This document shows positions 60,529 to 64,000 of a stretch of DNA of 64,000 nucleotides, one piece after another. The notes under the pieces were generated by a model. It was not told the origin of the DNA. It was given only the letters and a program-made list of their open reading frames with translations, and searched no databases. Each line of letters begins with the position of its first letter. Within the stretch, counting starts at the first letter, position 1. The stretch spans positions 102,593 to 166,592 of the forward strand of contig NZ_CBFIEO010000003.1 in the NCBI RefSeq assembly GCF_965661665.1, given 5' to 3'. The translations under genes were made by a program, and so were the position numbers. The stretch comes from Cognatiyoonia sp965661665 (lineage in GTDB: Bacteria; Pseudomonadota; Alphaproteobacteria; Rhodobacterales; Rhodobacteraceae).

Positions 60529-61389
60529 CCAGCCCGCCGCCAACTGCCGCTGATGCGCGACCATCGCGTTCCGCATCAGCAAGGCAACGGTCACGGGACC
60601 AACGCCACCGGGCACGGGCGTGACCCAACCGGCAACCTGCTTCACCGCATCAGTATCGACGTCGCCAACGATCTTCACACCCTCGTCCGTCTCGATCTGA
60701 TTGATACCGATATCGATCACTGCCGCGCCAGGTTTGATCATATCTGCACCAACCAAATGCGCCTTGCCGACGGCAACCACAACCACATCAGCACGCCGCG
60801 AATGCATGGCGACGGAGCGAGTCATGTGATGACAAACGGTGACGGTGCAGCCTTCTGCCATCAGCATCATGGCGGCAGGTTTGCCCACAATCTCCGAATG
60901 GCCGATCATCACAACCTCTAGCCCTTCCAGCGGCAGACCGGTTTCCTTGATCAACTCCACGCTCGCCGCAGCGGTACAGGGGGCCAAGGCGACATCGGAA
61001 TAAACGATGTTCCCGATGGAGGCGGGGTTCATCCCTTCCACGTCTTTCAACGGGTGAATGGCGGATTGAAGCGACCGCACATTGATATGGTCGGGCACAG
61101 GTCGCTGAAGGATCACGCCCAGCACGATCGCATCGTCATTCATCTGAACAATCCGCGCCTTGCACTCTTCCTGCGTGATGTCCGCGGGCCAGACCACCTC
61201 TTCAAACGGCAGACCCGCCTGCTCCGCCCCGCGCTTTTGATTGCGGATATAGACGGCGGCTTCGGCAGTGTCGCCAATCAGCACCGAGATCAGACGCGGC
61301 ATATCAGGGGTCGCATCGGTGTAACTGCGCACCTCATCCAGAATGCGCTTGCGCACAGGGGCGCCTTGGACCAAACGATTGTCTTCCAT
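60523..61389 (-). CDS. folD: FolD-like methylene-THF dehydrogenase with substituted catalytic Lys
   Basis: Family enzymes oxidise 5,10-methylene-THF (dehydrogenase) and hydrolyse methenyl-THF (cyclohydrolase). Length 288 residues. Conserved parts: VILQRPVPDHINV, KDVEGMNPASIGNI, VVMIGHSEIVGKPAAMML and TPVPGGVGPVTVALLMRN. In the active-site helix VYIRNQKRGAEQAG the position of the catalytic lysine (YVxxK in E. coli FolD) is glutamine, and the following Asp of KDVDG is Glu. It lies between the importer and tdm genes and would process the methylene-THF made by Tdm. A predominantly dehydrogenase role is inferred. Confidence 0.9.
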   Translation of the reverse strand: MEDNRLVQGAPVRKRILDEVRSYTDATPDMPRLISVLIGDTAEAAVYIRNQKRGAEQAGLPFEEVVWPADITQEECKARIVQMNDDAIVLGVILQRPVPDHINVRSLQSAIHPLKDVEGMNPASIGNIVYSDVALAPCTAAASVELIKETGLPLEGLEVVMIGHSEIVGKPAAMMLMAEGCTVTVCHHMTRSVAMHSRRADVVVVAVGKAHLVGADMIKPGAAVIDIGINQIETDEGVKIVGDVDTDAVKQVAGWVTPVPGGVGPVTVALLMRNAMVAHQRQLAAGWL

Positions 61390-61442
61390 TGGGGGCCTTC
61401 TTCACTGCTCTGCAAATATCATTTGGCTTAGCATCTTCTTCA

Positions 61443-63662
61443 TCAATCCAGTCCAAGGATTTTCTTCTTCTCCGACGCCCACTTGTTGATCACCAAATCG
61501 AAGGTTAGCGCCATGAAGGCAACATTGAGACCCAGCACGAAGTTCTTGCCCAAGTCGGTCCCCGCCAGCGTCCGCTGCAATTCCTGCCCTAGATCGACCG
61601 TGCCGATATAGGCGGCTATCATCGTCATGAAGAAGGCGAACATCAGTGCTTGGTTGAACCCGACGGCCATGGTCGGCAGTGCGAGGGGGAATTGGACGTG
61701 CCAGAGCTTTTGCAACCGCGTGGCCCCGGACATGTCAGAGGACTCCAGCATCTCAGGCGGAACATTCCGCAGCCCTTCGATCGTGTAGCGGATCAAAGGC
61801 ACCATTGCAAAGATCATGATCGCAAAGAGCACAGCAATGGGCGTGATGGAAAAGAGCATGATCGCAGGCAGCAAGTAGACAAAACTTGGGAATGTCTGCG
61901 CGGTGTCGGCAGCAAGCAGCAAGAAAGTGTCGCGCATCGCCTGCCCCGCAAAGCGCCATATCAAGTAGAACGCTGCAACAAAAATGACCCAGTAGGTGAT
62001 TGTGTAAGACGCCCCTAATTCCGCATCCTCAGGCCCGAAAATACCCAATGTCCACAGGATGTAACGCAGCACGCCTGCGACGATCATCGATGCAAAAACA
62101 ATGACAGAACGGCGGAAGATCAGGCTGATCACACCAACAATCACGCTGCCATTGATCCCCTTTGAGAAATCAATCCGCTGCGCTGGCGGCCCTGCCCCCC
62201 AGACCGCCAAAGGAATGGCGATGAGCGCGGCCACGGCGGTGGACGTGAGCACATAGTAGATCGTGATGACTGAACGGTCCCACCAGCCGGAAAACGCCAC
62301 CCAAAGGAAGAACGCCAAAGCAATGAACGCCTGACGCCGCCCCGCCATATGCCAGGCGAAAGCGACGACAAAGGCGATGAACGCGGGCGTCGGAATCGAC
62401 AGCAGGAAGTTACGAAATGGGATCAGAACATAGTTGTTCATGAAGACGCGAAGGCAATTGGTGACAGCCTTCAAGACAGGGTTCTGGAGCAGATCATTCT
62501 TCACGTAGCCATCCAGCGCGCGGCCTTGGCTGAAGTGTTCACGACGGCCCACTTCACCTAATATTTCCCAGAACTGCGAGATGATCCAGAAACCAATAAA
62601 GACGACGACAGAAAGCACCAGATACTTGTGACGGGAGAGCCAGCTCGTCCCCTTCTCAAAATGCTCCGGTTGCTTGACGACCCACGCCTTGGACAAGCGG
62701 TCGAGCATGACAGCCAGCAAAACGATTGTGATGCCAATCTCCAACGACCGGCCCAGTTTGAAGCTTCCCATCATGGCGAGCAGTTTGGCCCCCAGCCCCG
62801 GCATCCCGATAAAGGCGGTCAAGACCACCATCGCAAGGCTGAGCATGATGACTTGGTTTACACCAACCAAAATCTCCGTCCGGGCGGAGGGGATGTAGAC
62901 ATGACGCAGCATCTGCCAACGCGTGCAGCCGGACATCTTGCCTGCTTCGACGACCTCTGGGCTGACTTTCTTGAGGCCGAGCGACGTCATCAAGATCATC
63001 GGCGGAATCGCATAGATGGTTGTCGCAACCGCACCCGCCGTCGGACCCACTTTGAAGAAGATCACCGCTGGCAGAAGGTAGGTGAAGAACGGAATGGTTT
63101 GCAGCAGCGACAGGATTGGCGTCAGCACATTCTCAACCGCCTTGCTCTTCCAACTCCAAATGCCCAGCAAAAGCCCGATCATAAAGGCTAAAGGCGCTGC
63201 CACGACAAGGACGGACATTGTCTCCATCGCGATTTCCCACTGGCCGATTAGCGCTGTCCAGATGAATGTACCCGCACCGATAAACGCCAGACGCCAGCCA
63301 CCCAAGTAATAGCCAACAATACCCGCCACAGCCGCGATGGACGACCACGGGATCGCCTCAAAATTCGGCCAGCGACGCTTGCCGTAAAGAATGTTCGACG
63401 TCACATCGATCATCCATTGCAACACGCCGGTTAGGAAGCGTGTCACATCGATGAGATGCAGATCGTCTTTGATAAAGTTGAAGATCGCGTCGAGCCACAT
63501 GGCCAGCGGCGGCACAAACTGTTCTGGTAAACGGTGCAACCATGCGGGCAGCAGACCGGCGTATTGCAGCAGTGTAAGGACCAAACCAAACGCCGCTAGC
63601 CCCATCACAACCGGCTTGTGGATATTCATGGTCTTCGGTTCTGTTGCAGTCGCATCGGCCAT
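61443..63662 (-). CDS. tmoW: TMAO ABC importer permease (two fused permease domains)
   Basis: A 739-residue inner-membrane protein with two ProW-type BPD_transp_1 domains. First domain about 130-330 with GCTRWQMLRHVYIPSARTEI and VNQVIMLSLAMVVLTAFIG; second about 500-720 with GATRLQKLWHVQFPLALPTM and FNQALMFAFFMTMIAAYIG. Such a fused double permease of the glycine betaine/proline type matches TmoW of the roseobacter TMAO importer. It starts in a TGATG overlap with the ATPase gene. The periplasmic binding protein (tmoX) would be to the right of the window or elsewhere. Confidence 0.87.
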   Translation of the reverse strand: MADATATEPKTMNIHKPVVMGLAAFGLVLTLLQYAGLLPAWLHRLPEQFVPPLAMWLDAIFNFIKDDLHLIDVTRFLTGVLQWMIDVTSNILYGKRRWPNFEAIPWSSIAAVAGIVGYYLGGWRLAFIGAGTFIWTALIGQWEIAMETMSVLVVAAPLAFMIGLLLGIWSWKSKAVENVLTPILSLLQTIPFFTYLLPAVIFFKVGPTAGAVATTIYAIPPMILMTSLGLKKVSPEVVEAGKMSGCTRWQMLRHVYIPSARTEILVGVNQVIMLSLAMVVLTAFIGMPGLGAKLLAMMGSFKLGRSLEIGITIVLLAVMLDRLSKAWVVKQPEHFEKGTSWLSRHKYLVLSVVVFIGFWIISQFWEILGEVGRREHFSQGRALDGYVKNDLLQNPVLKAVTNCLRVFMNNYVLIPFRNFLLSIPTPAFIAFVVAFAWHMAGRRQAFIALAFFLWVAFSGWWDRSVITIYYVLTSTAVAALIAIPLAVWGAGPPAQRIDFSKGINGSVIVGVISLIFRRSVIVFASMIVAGVLRYILWTLGIFGPEDAELGASYTITYWVIFVAAFYLIWRFAGQAMRDTFLLLAADTAQTFPSFVYLLPAIMLFSITPIAVLFAIMIFAMVPLIRYTIEGLRNVPPEMLESSDMSGATRLQKLWHVQFPLALPTMAVGFNQALMFAFFMTMIAAYIGTVDLGQELQRTLAGTDLGKNFVLGLNVAFMALTFDLVINKWASEKKKILGLD

Positions 63663-64000
63663 CAGCCCGCCTCAAGCAGCACGGACAGCGCCGCTTTCCG
63701 ATCCAAGCCGCCGATGATCGCGCGGTTCTCCTCAACAGGGATCACCTTGCGTTTGTCGTTAACCAACAACTGAGCGAGGTCTTTGACAGTCGCGTCAGCG
63801 GTCACCGGATCACCAGAACCCTTGGCCGCCGCATTCGCCAAAGCGCCCGCGGTCACAACGCGGGCTTTGTCGATCTCTTGTGTGAACTTGCGCACGTATT
63901 CCGTCGCAGGGTTCATCACGATCTTGTCGGGCGTGTCGCATTGCTCCACCGCGCCGTCCTTCATGATGGCGATACGGTCGGCAAGGCGCAGCGCCTCGTC
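63662..64000 (-). CDS. tmoV: TMAO ABC importer ATP-binding protein, 3' part
   Basis: Only the C-terminal 112 codons are in the window. DEALRLADRIAIMKDGAVEQ is the end of the ABC cassette (post-Walker B H-loop side), followed by CDTPDKIVMNPATEYVRKF and a CBS-like regulatory tail (ADATVKDLAQLLVNDKRKVI, RAIIGGLDRKAALSVLLEAG). This matches ProV-type ATPases of betaine/TMAO importers. The gene continues beyond 64000; the catalytic motifs are outside. Confidence 0.85.
   Translation of the reverse strand, partial: DEALRLADRIAIMKDGAVEQCDTPDKIVMNPATEYVRKFTQEIDKARVVTAGALANAAAKGSGDPVTADATVKDLAQLLVNDKRKVIPVEENRAIIGGLDRKAALSVLLEAG

Noticed and set aside
1..64000. CRISPR array, insertion sequence or prophage
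   Set aside because: No regularly spaced repeats, transposase motifs, terminal inverted repeats or phage structural genes were seen in reading through the window.

Overview
The window looks like a chromosomal segment of a marine alphaproteobacterium of the Roseobacter group (Rhodobacterales). Evidence: an F1-only atpHAGDC operon, a class I lysyl-tRNA synthetase, the mreBCD-mrdA-rodA order, DUF2125, DUF4864 and SseB genes of the types seen in that group, moderate GC, and a trimethylamine/TMAO catabolic cluster typical of marine roseobacters. A 10-base run of N shows that this is a scaffolded draft. This is inference from gene content; no database search was run.

Layout. 1-7.4 kb: end of a TolB-like gene, an H-type lectin protein, the F1 ATP synthase operon, a methyltransferase and gloB. 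7.5-16.2 kb: clpA, a GFA-family protein, an ExbB/MotA-like plus OmpA-like pair, chaC, DUF2125 and a ruined ycjX-ycjF locus. 16.2-24.5 kb: truA, acs, a truncated ydcF-like gene, lysK, a TerB-like gene, dacB and nadD. 24.7-32.7 kb: ettA, a structured intergenic element with a small membrane protein, a nonsense-mutated dodecin, a SRAP protein, an arylesterase diverging from an ABC exporter, and a MATE transporter scar. 32.7-41.9 kb: gltX, nadE, an exported MORN-repeat protein, an FeS photolyase and leuA behind a leucine-rich leader. 42-48.6 kb: rod-shape genes and ghrA. 48.6-53.2 kb: sseB, a frameshifted uracil-DNA glycosylase, nhaA, a capsule-export scar, a BON-MscS channel and tRNA-Gln. 53.4-64 kb: the methylated-amine cluster.

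The last region is the most coherent system. A binding-protein-dependent ABC importer (tmoW and tmoV here; any tmoX lies outside) would bring in TMAO. Tmm oxidises trimethylamine to TMAO. Tdm demethylates TMAO and hands formaldehyde to tetrahydrofolate. A FolD-like enzyme oxidises the resulting methylene-THF. A non-pyrrolysine MttB homologue, a DMT exporter and two small exported proteins of unknown role sit among them. A perfect 10-bp hairpin covers the likely ribosome binding site of tmm, and the FolD has lost the lysine that the family needs for cyclohydrolase activity.

A second theme is gene erosion. At least six loci (ycjX-ycjF, ydcF, dodecin, MATE, a uracil-DNA glycosylase and kpsT/kpsE) are broken by internal deletion, truncation, frameshift or nonsense mutation, while neighbouring housekeeping operons are intact and tightly packed.
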